Source of the DNA: Parahaliea mediterranea
GTDB lineage: Bacteria > Pseudomonadota > Gammaproteobacteria > Pseudomonadales > Halieaceae
NCBI RefSeq assembly: GCF_003402235.1
Contig: NZ_QEWO01000002.1
Location: 248,001-312,000, forward strand
Direction: 5' to 3'
DNA: 64,000 nucleotides
Both the position numbers and the translations under genes were made by a program. Within the stretch, counting starts at the first letter, position 1, and each line of letters begins with the position of its first letter. Under the pieces are notes generated by a model, which ran no database searches, was not told the origin of the DNA, and saw nothing but the letters and a program-made list of their open reading frames with translations. Below are positions 44,681 to 52,427 of this stretch, in pieces.

Positions 44681-45534
44681 ATGAACAGGACCTGTCGGTC
44701 GCCATCGAGAATGCGCTGGTGGCGCGCAACCTGCGCCAGATGCGCGTGGCCCAGGCCGCTTTGCAGCCCGGCTACTACCTGCGCGCGGCGCGGCTGCTGC
44801 AACAGGCCGGCACCGCCCGGGCCGGGGCCCGGGTGCTGATTGGCACCGGCTTCCCGGTGGTGGATACCTTCGAGACCGACGGCCCGGTGGGCGCCATCGC
44901 CCTCTATGAAGCGCTGGCGGCGCTGGGCTACCAGCCGACCCTGGCCTGCGCGGCGCCACTGGCGGCGGCCCTGGCGCCGGACTTTGCCGTGCTGGAGCTG
45001 ACCGGCAGTGATCTTGAGGGCGCCCGCCACCAGGCCCGCGACGCCCTCACCGCCCTGCAACCGGCGGCGGTGGTCTCCATCGAGCGCCCGGGGCTCGCCG
45101 CCGATGGCCGCTACTACAACATGCGCGGCGAGGATATCAGCGCCCGCTGCGGCATCTTCGACCCCTTTATGGAACTGGCCGACTGCCCCACCATTGCCAT
45201 TGGCGATGGCGGCAACGAGATCGGCATGGGCAATATCGCCAGCGCCATCAGCGCGCTGGATATTCGCGTGTCCGTCACCACCTGCGACGAACTGCTGGTG
45301 GCGGATGTCTCCAACTGGGGGGCCTACGGCCTGATCGCCTTCCTCGGTATGTGGCGGGGGCGCGACCTGCTGGGCGCCGTCTCCCCCATTGCCATCCTCG
45401 ACTATCTTTCCCAGCGGGGCAGCGTGGACGGCGTCACCCGGGAAAACACCCCCACCGAGGACGGCCTGGACGCCGCCGAAGGGCTGGCGGTACTGGCACA
45501 GCTGCGCGCCCTGACCGGCTTCGCGGATCGCTGA
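44677..45534 (+). CDS. DUF4392 protein, D-glutamate cyclase C-terminal-type domain
   Basis: A 285-residue protein. Visible conserved blocks are VLIGTGFPVVDTFETDGPVG (about residues 53-72), VVSIERPGLAADGRYYNMRG, IAIGDGGNEIGMGNI (about 170-184), VTTCDELLVADVSNWGAYG and ENTPTEDGLD. DUF4392 is the C-terminal domain of mammalian D-glutamate cyclase; its partner domain DUF1445 is encoded by the first gene of this operon. The two halves that are fused in animals are separate here and flank pxpABC. The start overlaps the pxpC stop. Confidence 0.87.
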   Translation: MNEQDLSVAIENALVARNLRQMRVAQAALQPGYYLRAARLLQQAGTARAGARVLIGTGFPVVDTFETDGPVGAIALYEALAALGYQPTLACAAPLAAALAPDFAVLELTGSDLEGARHQARDALTALQPAAVVSIERPGLAADGRYYNMRGEDISARCGIFDPFMELADCPTIAIGDGGNEIGMGNIASAISALDIRVSVTTCDELLVADVSNWGAYGLIAFLGMWRGRDLLGAVSPIAILDYLSQRGSVDGVTRENTPTEDGLDAAEGLAVLAQLRALTGFADR

Positions 45535-45561
45535 CGACAACACAGAGCAAAGGGACAGCCC

Positions 45562-46419
45562 ATGAGCATCGTATACCTGAACGGCGAATACCTGCCGATG
45601 ACCGAGGCCCGCATTTCTCCCATGGATCGCGGCTTCCTGTTTGGCGACGGCATTTATGAAGTCATTCCCTCCTACAACGGCAAGCTGGTGGGTTTTGGCC
45701 CCCACATGGACCGCATGCAGGACGGCCTTAACGCGCTGGAAATTGCGCTGCAACTGGACCAGACCGAATGGCGCCAGATTGCCCAGACCCTGATTGAGCG
45801 CAATGGCGGCGGCAATCTTGGCATCTACTTCCACGTCAGTCGCGGCGCCGACGTGATTCGCAACCACGCCTACCCCAGCGCCATCGAAGCCACCCGCTAC
45901 GCCTTTGCCTTCGAGATTCCGCCGGCGCCGCTGGCCGACAAGGCGGCGGCCACCTGCTACAAGGTGTCCACCACCGAAGACCTGCGCTGGAAGCGCTGCA
46001 ATATCAAGTCCACCGCCCTGCTCGGCAACGTCATGCACTACCAGCACGGCTACGCCCAGGGCAACAGCGAGACCATCCTCTACAACACCCGCGAAGAACT
46101 GACCGAGGCCGCCGCCTGCAACGTTTACGTGGTAAAGAACGGCGTGGTGGCCACGCCTGAGCTGGACTACCAGAAGCTGCCCGGCATCACCCGCCTGATC
46201 CTGCTGGACATCCTGCGCAAGGACGGCAGCATTCGGGTTGAGGAACGGGTGGTGAGCCTGCAGGAGCTGCGCGACGCCGACGAGGTGTGGCTGTCCTCCT
46301 CCAGCAAGGAGCTGGCGCCGGTGGTGCAGGTGGACGGCGTTGCGGTGGGCGACGGCAAGCCGGGGGATGTGTGGCTGGCCGCCCAGACTCTGTTCAGCCA
46401 GCACCGCTACGACTACTGA
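45562..46419 (+). CDS. dat: D-amino-acid aminotransferase (PLP fold type IV)
   Basis: A 285-residue class IV aminotransferase. The PLP lysine is Lys149 in DLRWKRCNIKSTALLGNVM, close to the DIRWLRCDIKS pattern of Bacillus D-amino-acid transaminase (Lys145). MDRGFLFGDGIYEVIPSYNGKL and YFHVSRGADVIRNHAYP also match D-transaminases rather than IlvE. The enzyme exchanges amino groups among D-Ala, D-Glu and other D-amino acids and their 2-oxo acids. Its stop overlaps the racemase start as TGATG, so translation is coupled. It lies 27 bases after DUF4392. Confidence 0.92.
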   Translation: MSIVYLNGEYLPMTEARISPMDRGFLFGDGIYEVIPSYNGKLVGFGPHMDRMQDGLNALEIALQLDQTEWRQIAQTLIERNGGGNLGIYFHVSRGADVIRNHAYPSAIEATRYAFAFEIPPAPLADKAAATCYKVSTTEDLRWKRCNIKSTALLGNVMHYQHGYAQGNSETILYNTREELTEAAACNVYVVKNGVVATPELDYQKLPGITRLILLDILRKDGSIRVEERVVSLQELRDADEVWLSSSSKELAPVVQVDGVAVGDGKPGDVWLAAQTLFSQHRYDY

Positions 46420-47507
46420 TGAGCCGCCCGAGTCAGGCCCGCCTGGATCTTGCGGCCCTGCGCCACAACGTGGCGCTGGCCAGCGAGCTGGCGCCCAACG
46501 CCAGGGTAATGGCGGTGGTCAAGGCCAATGCCTACGGCCACGGCGCGGTGACCATGGCGCGCGAACTGGAACCGCGCGTGGACGCCATGGCCGTGGCCTG
46601 CCTGGAAGAGGCGCTGGAGCTGCGCGAATCCGGCATCCGTGCCCCCATCCTGTTGCTGGAGGGCGTGTTCGAGCCGGCGGAACTGGCGGTGGCCGCCCGC
46701 GAGCAAATCTGGGTCACCGTGGACAACGCCACCCAACTGGCATGGCTGGAGCAGGCCCGGCTGGATAAACCCCTGCAATGCTGGCTGAAGGTAGACACCG
46801 GCATGCATCGCCTTGGCACCGAGCCGGGCCAGGCCCAGCGCTATTTCGAACGCATCACCAGCTGCCCCAACAGCCTCGGCAAGCCGGTGGTGTCCACCCA
46901 CTTCGCCAGCGCCGACGATACCGGCAGCGAAACCACCCGCCGCCAGCTCGCCCTGTTCGAACAGGCCACCGCGGCCCTGGGCGTCCTGCGCAGCGCGGCC
47001 AACTCGCCGGGCCTGCTGGCCTGGCCGGCCTCCCACTACGATTGGGTGCGCCCGGGCTACATGCTGTGGGGCAACTCGCCCTTTGGTACCGCCCTGCAGG
47101 CCAACGCCGCCCGCCTGCGCCCGGTGATGACCCTCTGCTCCGCGGTGATTTCCGTGCGCGATGTGGCCAGCGGCGAAGCCGTGGGCTACGGCGAAAGCTG
47201 GCGCGCCGAGCGCCCCTCGCGCATTGCCACCGTCACCATCGGCTACGGCGACGGCTACCCGCGCACCGCCCGCAACGGCACCCCGGTGCTGGTCAACGGC
47301 CAGCGGGCGCCGCTGGCCGGGCGGGTGTCGATGGACATGATCACAGTGGATGTCACCGACCTGGTCCCGGTGCAGGTGGGCGACCCGGTGGTGCTGTGGG
47401 GCGAGGGCCTGCCGGTGGCGGAGGTGGCCGAGCCGGCGGGCACCATCGGCTACGAACTGCTGACCCGCATGCCGCCGCGCTGCCCGCGCATTGTGGTGAA
47501 CGCCTGA
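46419..47507 (+). CDS. alr: Alanine racemase
   Basis: A 362-residue fold type III PLP enzyme. The PLP lysine is Lys35 in AVVKANAYGHG. The opposite catalytic tyrosine is in IATVTIGYGDGYPR, and GRVSMDMITVDVTD completes the family set. It converts L- and D-alanine. The frame is open upstream inside dat, but ATG 46419 overlaps the dat stop and yields the normal N-terminus. Its placement behind dat and the cyclase/oxoprolinase genes suggests a catabolic or D-Glu-balancing role in addition to wall synthesis. Confidence 0.95.
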   Translation: MSRPSQARLDLAALRHNVALASELAPNARVMAVVKANAYGHGAVTMARELEPRVDAMAVACLEEALELRESGIRAPILLLEGVFEPAELAVAAREQIWVTVDNATQLAWLEQARLDKPLQCWLKVDTGMHRLGTEPGQAQRYFERITSCPNSLGKPVVSTHFASADDTGSETTRRQLALFEQATAALGVLRSAANSPGLLAWPASHYDWVRPGYMLWGNSPFGTALQANAARLRPVMTLCSAVISVRDVASGEAVGYGESWRAERPSRIATVTIGYGDGYPRTARNGTPVLVNGQRAPLAGRVSMDMITVDVTDLVPVQVGDPVVLWGEGLPVAEVAEPAGTIGYELLTRMPPRCPRIVVNA

Positions 47508-47558
47508 GTAGCGCATCTGCTACCATGGACACACCCTCAACTCAGGAACGCGCTGCCC

Positions 47559-49094
47559 TTGGTTTCCGACAGCGAACAGCACCCCGCCGCCACCGATAGC
47601 ACCCAGCCCCTGCGCGATGGCAGCCTGTTGGCCGCCATCGACCTGGGCAGCAACTCCTTCCACCTCATCATCACCCGGGTTGAACACGGCGAAATCCGCC
47701 CGGTGGAGGCGCTGGCGGAAAAAGTCCAGCTGGGCGCCGGCCTGGTGGATCACCAGCTCAGCCAGGAGGCCATCGACCGCGGCCTGGAATGCCTGGCCCG
47801 CTTCGGCCAGCTGCTTGGCAGCGTGGAGCCCGAGCGCATCCGCATTGTGGCCACCCACACCCTGCGGGTGGCCCACAACCGGCGCGATTTCACCCGCCCG
47901 GCCCGCGACCTGCTGGGCACTCCGGTGGATGTTATCTACGGCCGCGAAGAAGCGCGTCTGGTCTACCTCGGCGTGGCCCACACCCTGGCCGACGACGCCC
48001 AATCGCGGCTGGTGATTGATATCGGCGGCGGCAGCACCGAGCTGATCGTGGGCGAGCGCTTTGAGCCGCGGGAGTTGGAAAGCCTGCAGATGGGCTGCGT
48101 GTCCTACAGCCGCGAATTTTTCGATGGCGAGACCATCAGCGTGGATCGCTACCGCGCCGCCTGCAACCGGGCCCGGCTGGAGCTGTCCCACATCCGCCAG
48201 CGCTATCACAGCGGCCACTGGGTGGACTGCGTTGGCTCCTCCGGCACCCTGCAGGCCATCGAGGGCATTCTGCAGGCCCACGGCTGGAGCAGCGGCGGTA
48301 TCGACAGCGCGGGGCTGGCCAAACTGGAACAGCGGCTGCTGCGCTTCAAGCGCTTCAGCGCCATCAAGCTGGACGGACTGTCGCCCCAGCGCCGCAATGT
48401 CATTCTGGCCGGTGTGGCCATCACCCGCGCCCTGTTTGATGTGCTGGGCATCCAGCACATGCGCACCTCCAAGGGGGCGCTGCGCGAGGGCGTGATCTAC
48501 GACCTGCTGGGGCGCCTGTCCCACGAAGACGTGCGCGAGCGCAGCATCAATGCCCTGATGCAGCGCTACAACGTGGACACCGCGGCGGCCGCGGTGGTGG
48601 AGCAGCGGGCGCGTGTGCTGTTCGATGCAACACGCAAAACCTGGGAACTGAAAAAAGCCGACTGGGATCTGCTGTACCGCGCCGGCTGCACGCTGGATGT
48701 GGGCATGGCCATCTCCCACAAGCACTACAACCGCCACTCGGCCTACCTGCTGCAGAACACCGACCTGGCGGGCTTCTCGCAGGAAGAACAGGAACAGCTC
48801 GCCCTGCTGGTGCGCTGCCACCGGGGCAAACTCGATGCGGCCCTGTGGGCGGATCTGGCCGAACCGGAGGTAACGCGGCTGGTGCGCCTGATCACCCTGC
48901 TGCGCCTGGCCTACCTGTTCAAGCACGTGGAACAGCTGGAGCAGCTGCCGGCCTTCAAGCTGCGCGCCGGCAAGCGCTCGCTGAAACTCTCCTGCCCCGA
49001 GGGCTGGCTGGAACAGCACCCCCTCACCGCCTGGGAGCTGCAACAGGAGTGCGCGGTGCTGGGCAAGCTGGGGCTGAAGCTCAGCGTGCAGTAG
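47559..49094 (+). CDS. ppx: Exopolyphosphatase (Ppx/GppA family)
   Basis: A 511-residue member of the ASKHA-fold Ppx/GppA family, which hydrolyses polyphosphate or pppGpp. N-terminal AAIDLGSNSFHLIITRV, VIYGREEARLVYLG, the phosphate motif VIDIGGGSTELIVG (about residues 152-165) and a C-terminal HD-like helical domain with ISHKHYNRHSAYL are visible. The length of about 500 fits Ppx. The start is TTG 47559 with AGGAA upstream. No ppk is nearby. It ends with a 14-base overlap on the convergent hydrolase gene. Confidence 0.93.
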   Translation: MVSDSEQHPAATDSTQPLRDGSLLAAIDLGSNSFHLIITRVEHGEIRPVEALAEKVQLGAGLVDHQLSQEAIDRGLECLARFGQLLGSVEPERIRIVATHTLRVAHNRRDFTRPARDLLGTPVDVIYGREEARLVYLGVAHTLADDAQSRLVIDIGGGSTELIVGERFEPRELESLQMGCVSYSREFFDGETISVDRYRAACNRARLELSHIRQRYHSGHWVDCVGSSGTLQAIEGILQAHGWSSGGIDSAGLAKLEQRLLRFKRFSAIKLDGLSPQRRNVILAGVAITRALFDVLGIQHMRTSKGALREGVIYDLLGRLSHEDVRERSINALMQRYNVDTAAAAVVEQRARVLFDATRKTWELKKADWDLLYRAGCTLDVGMAISHKHYNRHSAYLLQNTDLAGFSQEEQEQLALLVRCHRGKLDAALWADLAEPEVTRLVRLITLLRLAYLFKHVEQLEQLPAFKLRAGKRSLKLSCPEGWLEQHPLTAWELQQECAVLGKLGLKLSVQ

Positions 49095-50061
49095 CGCGGC
49101 TGATATCGCCCAGGTAGTCAATCAGCAGGCGATTTACCGCCTCGGATGCTTCCAGCTGCACCATATGCCCGGCGCCCGGGATCATATCGACCCGGCGCAA
49201 ATCCGGGAAAATCGCCCGCATCTGGCCGATGGGGTCCTCGCCGTGAAAACCCTCCAGGTCCACGTCGTGGCTTGAGCCAATAAAATACGCCGGCACCGCA
49301 CTCTGCACGCCCTCGTAGGGGCGGCGCTGCTGCCACTTGATGTCAAAGGCGCGGTACCAGTTGAGGCCGCCGGTGAAGCCAGTACGGCTGTACTCCGACA
49401 CAAAAAACTCCAGCTCCAGCTCGCTCAGCCAGGGCCAGGGCAGCGGCGGCGGCTCCTCCATCGCATCGATGTAAGACGTGCCCGGCGGGTGCTTGAACAT
49501 CTCGAAGAAGTCACAGGCGCCGCTCAGGGTGTGGTAAACCTTATGCAGAAAGCGCCGCGGCTGGGCGGCCAGTTCCTCGTCCGCCCGGGGCGGCTCACGA
49601 AAGTACTCAATGTGCAGGAAGTGCTGCTCGGCCATGCGCCGGTACTCGGCAAAGGGCGGTTCGTCCGGGTTGTGCGGCGCGGCCGGGTTTTCAAGCCCGA
49701 TCACCGCCCGCACCCGCTGCGGGTGGCGCAGGGCCAGGTCGTAAATGGCAAAGGCGCCAAAGTCCAGGCCGGCAAACACCGCGCTTGGCAGCGCCAGGTG
49801 ATCCAGCAGCCCCACCAGGTCGCCGGTGATGTGGTCGATGTCGTAGGCACCCACCTCGGCGGGCGCTTCCGTCTGCCCCATACCGCGCATGTCCGGGGCG
49901 ATCACCCGGTAACCCGCCGCGGCCAGCGCGCTGATCTGCCGGTGCCAGCTGAACCACAAGTGGGGGAAACCGTGGCACAGCACCACCGGCAGCCCCTCGC
50001 CCTGTTCCACATAGTGCATGTGGATGCCGTTGATGGTGGCGTGGTGGTGTGTCCACTGCAT
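49081..50061 (-). CDS. Alpha/beta hydrolase, epoxide hydrolase-like
   Basis: A 326-residue alpha/beta hydrolase. The nucleophile elbow is GLDFGA with Asp100, so the nucleophile is Asp rather than Ser; together with HGFPHLWFSW (HGxP motif, about residues 30-39) and the C-terminal His in GAGHMVQLEA this is the epoxide hydrolase pattern. Haloalkane dehalogenase is a less likely alternative. ATG 50061 gives MQWTHHHATINGIHMHYVEQ, a normal family start. The substrate is unknown. Confidence 0.88.
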   Translation of the reverse strand: MQWTHHHATINGIHMHYVEQGEGLPVVLCHGFPHLWFSWHRQISALAAAGYRVIAPDMRGMGQTEAPAEVGAYDIDHITGDLVGLLDHLALPSAVFAGLDFGAFAIYDLALRHPQRVRAVIGLENPAAPHNPDEPPFAEYRRMAEQHFLHIEYFREPPRADEELAAQPRRFLHKVYHTLSGACDFFEMFKHPPGTSYIDAMEEPPPLPWPWLSELELEFFVSEYSRTGFTGGLNWYRAFDIKWQQRRPYEGVQSAVPAYFIGSSHDVDLEGFHGEDPIGQMRAIFPDLRRVDMIPGAGHMVQLEASEAVNRLLIDYLGDISRATAR

Positions 50062-50205
50062 GAGCTGACTCCGCTGCGTTGTTATTCTGGCAGGCCATGC
50101 TGCCACAGCCATCAAAAACTGTCAGTGCAGCCTTTCAGCCCGTTGCGGCTTGGCGCATCCGATGGTGCATGCTTCAATACGCCCTTTTTGCCACGGAGCT
50201 TCGCC

Positions 50206-51582
50206 ATGCGCCGCCTTGCCACCGCATTCTCTTTTGCCACCGCCCTATCCCTCACCAGCGCCGCCAGCAATGCGGCCAACGTCATCCTGATTGTGGGCGA
50301 TGGCATGGACGACCAGCAGGTCACCATCGCGCGCGACTATCTGAAGGGCGCCAACGGGCAGCTGCTGATGGATACCCTGCCGGTGCGCGGCGCGGTACAG
50401 ATTCTCACCGTGGAAGACAGCCTTGAGGGCAAACCGGTGTACGTGGCCGACTCCGCCAACACCGCCACCAGCCTGGCCACCGGCGTAGTCACCAGCCGCG
50501 GGCGCATTGCCACCAGTGCCGGCGACGACCGCGACCTGCCCACCATCGCCGAGCTCGCCAAGGCGGCGGGCCTGCGCACCGGCGTGGTCAGCACCGCCAG
50601 CGTCACCGACGCCACCCCGGCGTCATTTGCCGCCCATGTCAGCTACCGCATGTGCGAAAGCCCGGAGCTGATGGCCGACATCACCTACGCCGGCGTCCAT
50701 CTGGGCGACTGCAAGCAGGATATGAAAGCCAACGGCGGGCCCGGCTCCATCAGCGAGCAGCTGGCCGCATCCGGCCTGGACGTGCTGCTGGGCGGCGGCG
50801 CCAAGCACTTCCAGAGCGCCGTGGAAGGCGGCACCGAAAGCGTGCTGCGCAGCGCCCAGCTGAACGGCTTTAACGTGTTGCGCAAGCGCGACGAACTGCT
50901 GGCCGCACAGCCCGGCGAGCGCCTGCTGGGCCTGTTCTCTCCCGGCACCATGCCCGTGCGCCTGCGCGGTGAAGACGGTCGCCTGGCCGAAGCCCCCCGC
51001 CCCAGCCTGCTCAACCGGATACACGAATACCTGGGCAGTGTGGAACTGCCAGAGCCCATGCACTGCGAGCCCAACCCCGACGCCGCCGGCATGCCCAGCC
51101 TGCAGGAGATGACTGACGTGGCCCTGCAGCAACTGTCACACAACAACGAACGCGGCTTCTTCCTGATGGTGGAATCCGCCTCCATCGACAAGCAATCCCA
51201 CGAGCGCAAACCCTGCGGCTCCATCGGCGAACTCGAGCAGCTCAACGAAGCGCTGGCTAGCGCCCTGGCCTTTGCCGAACAGCACCCGGACACCCTGGTG
51301 CTGGTGACTGCCGACCACAGCCAGGCCGCCCAGTTGATTCCCCAGCGCAGCATGTTCGAGGCCTACACCATCCCCGTTTACACCCCCGGCAAACTGGCGC
51401 GCATCATCACCCCCGAGGGCAGCATCATGGGTGTGAACTACGCCACCAACGACTTCGGCTACGAAGAACACACCGGCGCCAACGTGCCCCTGTACGCCAA
51501 CGCAGCCGCCGAGGGCCGCGTCAACACCTTCCAGCGCCAGCCGGAGCTATTCGGGATTATGCGGGACTTTTTGGGGTTGTAA
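50206..51582 (+). CDS. Periplasmic alkaline phosphatase (PhoA-type fold)
   Basis: A 458-residue alkaline phosphatase. The signal peptide is MRRLATAFSFATALSLTSAASNA-like, and the mature part opens with NVILIVGDGMDD, whose Asp33 is a metal ligand. The phosphorylated serine is Ser83 in VADSANTATSLATG, and VLVTADHSQA carries the later metal ligands. It also shows MVESASIDKQSHE, typical of the family. It should hydrolyse phosphomonoesters in the periplasm. The 144-base upstream gap contains no convincing Pho box. Confidence 0.93.
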   Translation: MRRLATAFSFATALSLTSAASNAANVILIVGDGMDDQQVTIARDYLKGANGQLLMDTLPVRGAVQILTVEDSLEGKPVYVADSANTATSLATGVVTSRGRIATSAGDDRDLPTIAELAKAAGLRTGVVSTASVTDATPASFAAHVSYRMCESPELMADITYAGVHLGDCKQDMKANGGPGSISEQLAASGLDVLLGGGAKHFQSAVEGGTESVLRSAQLNGFNVLRKRDELLAAQPGERLLGLFSPGTMPVRLRGEDGRLAEAPRPSLLNRIHEYLGSVELPEPMHCEPNPDAAGMPSLQEMTDVALQQLSHNNERGFFLMVESASIDKQSHERKPCGSIGELEQLNEALASALAFAEQHPDTLVLVTADHSQAAQLIPQRSMFEAYTIPVYTPGKLARIITPEGSIMGVNYATNDFGYEEHTGANVPLYANAAAEGRVNTFQRQPELFGIMRDFLGL

Positions 51583-51701
51583 GAACCGCCGGGAGCGCTC
51601 GCCGCTTATTGCGCCCAACACGCCCCGCCCCTTCCTGCCCTGAGTACCAGCGCTCGCTAACCCACGCAGGTTGACTCACCCAAGAGCTCACCTGCCAGAG
51701 C

Positions 51702-51742
51702 TTGCCATCGCCACCGACAGGTGTACCATGTACACCTGTCGG
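51702..51742 (+). promoter_or_regulatory. Toxin-antitoxin promoter with 13-base-pair operator palindrome
   Basis: CCGACAGGTGTAC (51714-51726) and GTACACCTGTCGG (51730-51742) form a perfect inverted repeat with spacer CAT. A -35-like TTGCCA at 51702-51707 and a -10-like TACCAT at 51724-51729, 16 bases apart, place the palindrome over the -10. This is the classic layout for autorepression by an antitoxin with a helix-turn-helix. Confidence 0.75.
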
Positions 51743-51760
51743 CCAAGGAGGGTACGATGG

Positions 51761-52093
51761 ATGCACCAAGCCATTGCGTTTGTAGAAACCACAGTTTTCA
51801 CCAAACAAATCTCGGCTCTGGCTAGCGATGAAGACCTTTGGAGACTGCAACTGGAGTTGATTGCCCAGCCCACCAAGGGCGACCTCATCCGCAATACAGG
51901 AGGTCTTCGCAAGATTCGTATGGCCACTTCAGGCTTGGGTAAAAGCAGCAGCCTTCGGGTCATTTATTTTCTGGCTCACGCCGAGAAAATTTATTTGCTG
52001 CTCGCCTACCCAAAGAGCACCAAGGATGATTTGACCGCAGCCGAAAAGAGCGTGCTCAAGCAACTGGTGAACCGATTAAAAGGAGAGAAGTGA
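51761..52093 (+). CDS. RelE/HigB-type toxin (PF06296-like)
   Basis: A 110-residue RelE-superfamily protein, probably a ribosome-dependent mRNA interferase. FVETTVFTKQISALASDEDL, GDLIRNTGGLRKIRMA, SLRVIYFL and YLLLAYPKSTKDDLT follow the phage Gp49/HigB-like RelE family. AAGGAGG lies nine bases before ATG 51761; the ATG at 51757 is out of frame. The operator palindrome ends 18 bases upstream. It overlaps the antitoxin start (TGATG). Confidence 0.88.
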   Translation: MHQAIAFVETTVFTKQISALASDEDLWRLQLELIAQPTKGDLIRNTGGLRKIRMATSGLGKSSSLRVIYFLAHAEKIYLLLAYPKSTKDDLTAAEKSVLKQLVNRLKGEK

Positions 52094-52377
52094 TGAGCGT
52101 GTTTAACGAACTGAAAACCTCTCTTGAAGAGGCCGCCGATATTGAAGCCGGAAGCCGCAAAGCGTCCCGTGTGACGCGCTATACCGTGGTGGACGTGAAG
52201 GCGGTCAGGGAACAGCTATCCATCACCCAGGTTGAGTTGGCGGCCGCATTGTCGACCAGCGTAGATACCATCAAGAGCTGGGAAACCAAGCGGCGCAACC
52301 CGACGGGACTGGCTGCCAAGGTACTCACCCTGATTCGCGATAACCCGGCCCTGTACCAGGAAATCTCAGCCCGCTAG
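52093..52377 (+). CDS. XRE/NadS-type antitoxin
   Basis: A 94-residue helix-turn-helix protein. DVKAVREQLSITQVELAAAL and STSVDTIKSWETKRRNPTG form the Cro/C1-type helix-turn-helix in the C-terminal half; the N-terminal part should bind toxin. It resembles NadS-like antitoxins encoded after RelE toxins. The toxin-first order is the HigBA-type order. It should repress via the palindrome at 51714-51742. Confidence 0.88.
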   Translation: MSVFNELKTSLEEAADIEAGSRKASRVTRYTVVDVKAVREQLSITQVELAAALSTSVDTIKSWETKRRNPTGLAAKVLTLIRDNPALYQEISAR

Positions 52378-52427
52378 CGCGTAGGCGCTGTAGCACTATA
52401 CAAGCCGCACAAACCGCATTGCGGGCA

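Noticed and set aside
44512-46404. 630-codon open frame on the minus strand opposite DUF4392 and dat
   Set aside because: Antisense shadow; the plus-strand genes are well supported by motifs and coupled starts.
50119-50138. CTGTCAG and CTTTCAG direct repeat upstream of the alkaline phosphatase gene as a Pho box
   Set aside because: Spacing is six bases instead of the four expected for PhoB half-sites, and the second unit is imperfect.
49489-50205. Extended N-terminus of the alkaline phosphatase frame (239 additional codons)
   Set aside because: The extension lies antisense to the epoxide hydrolase gene, and ATG 50206 begins a normal signal peptide.
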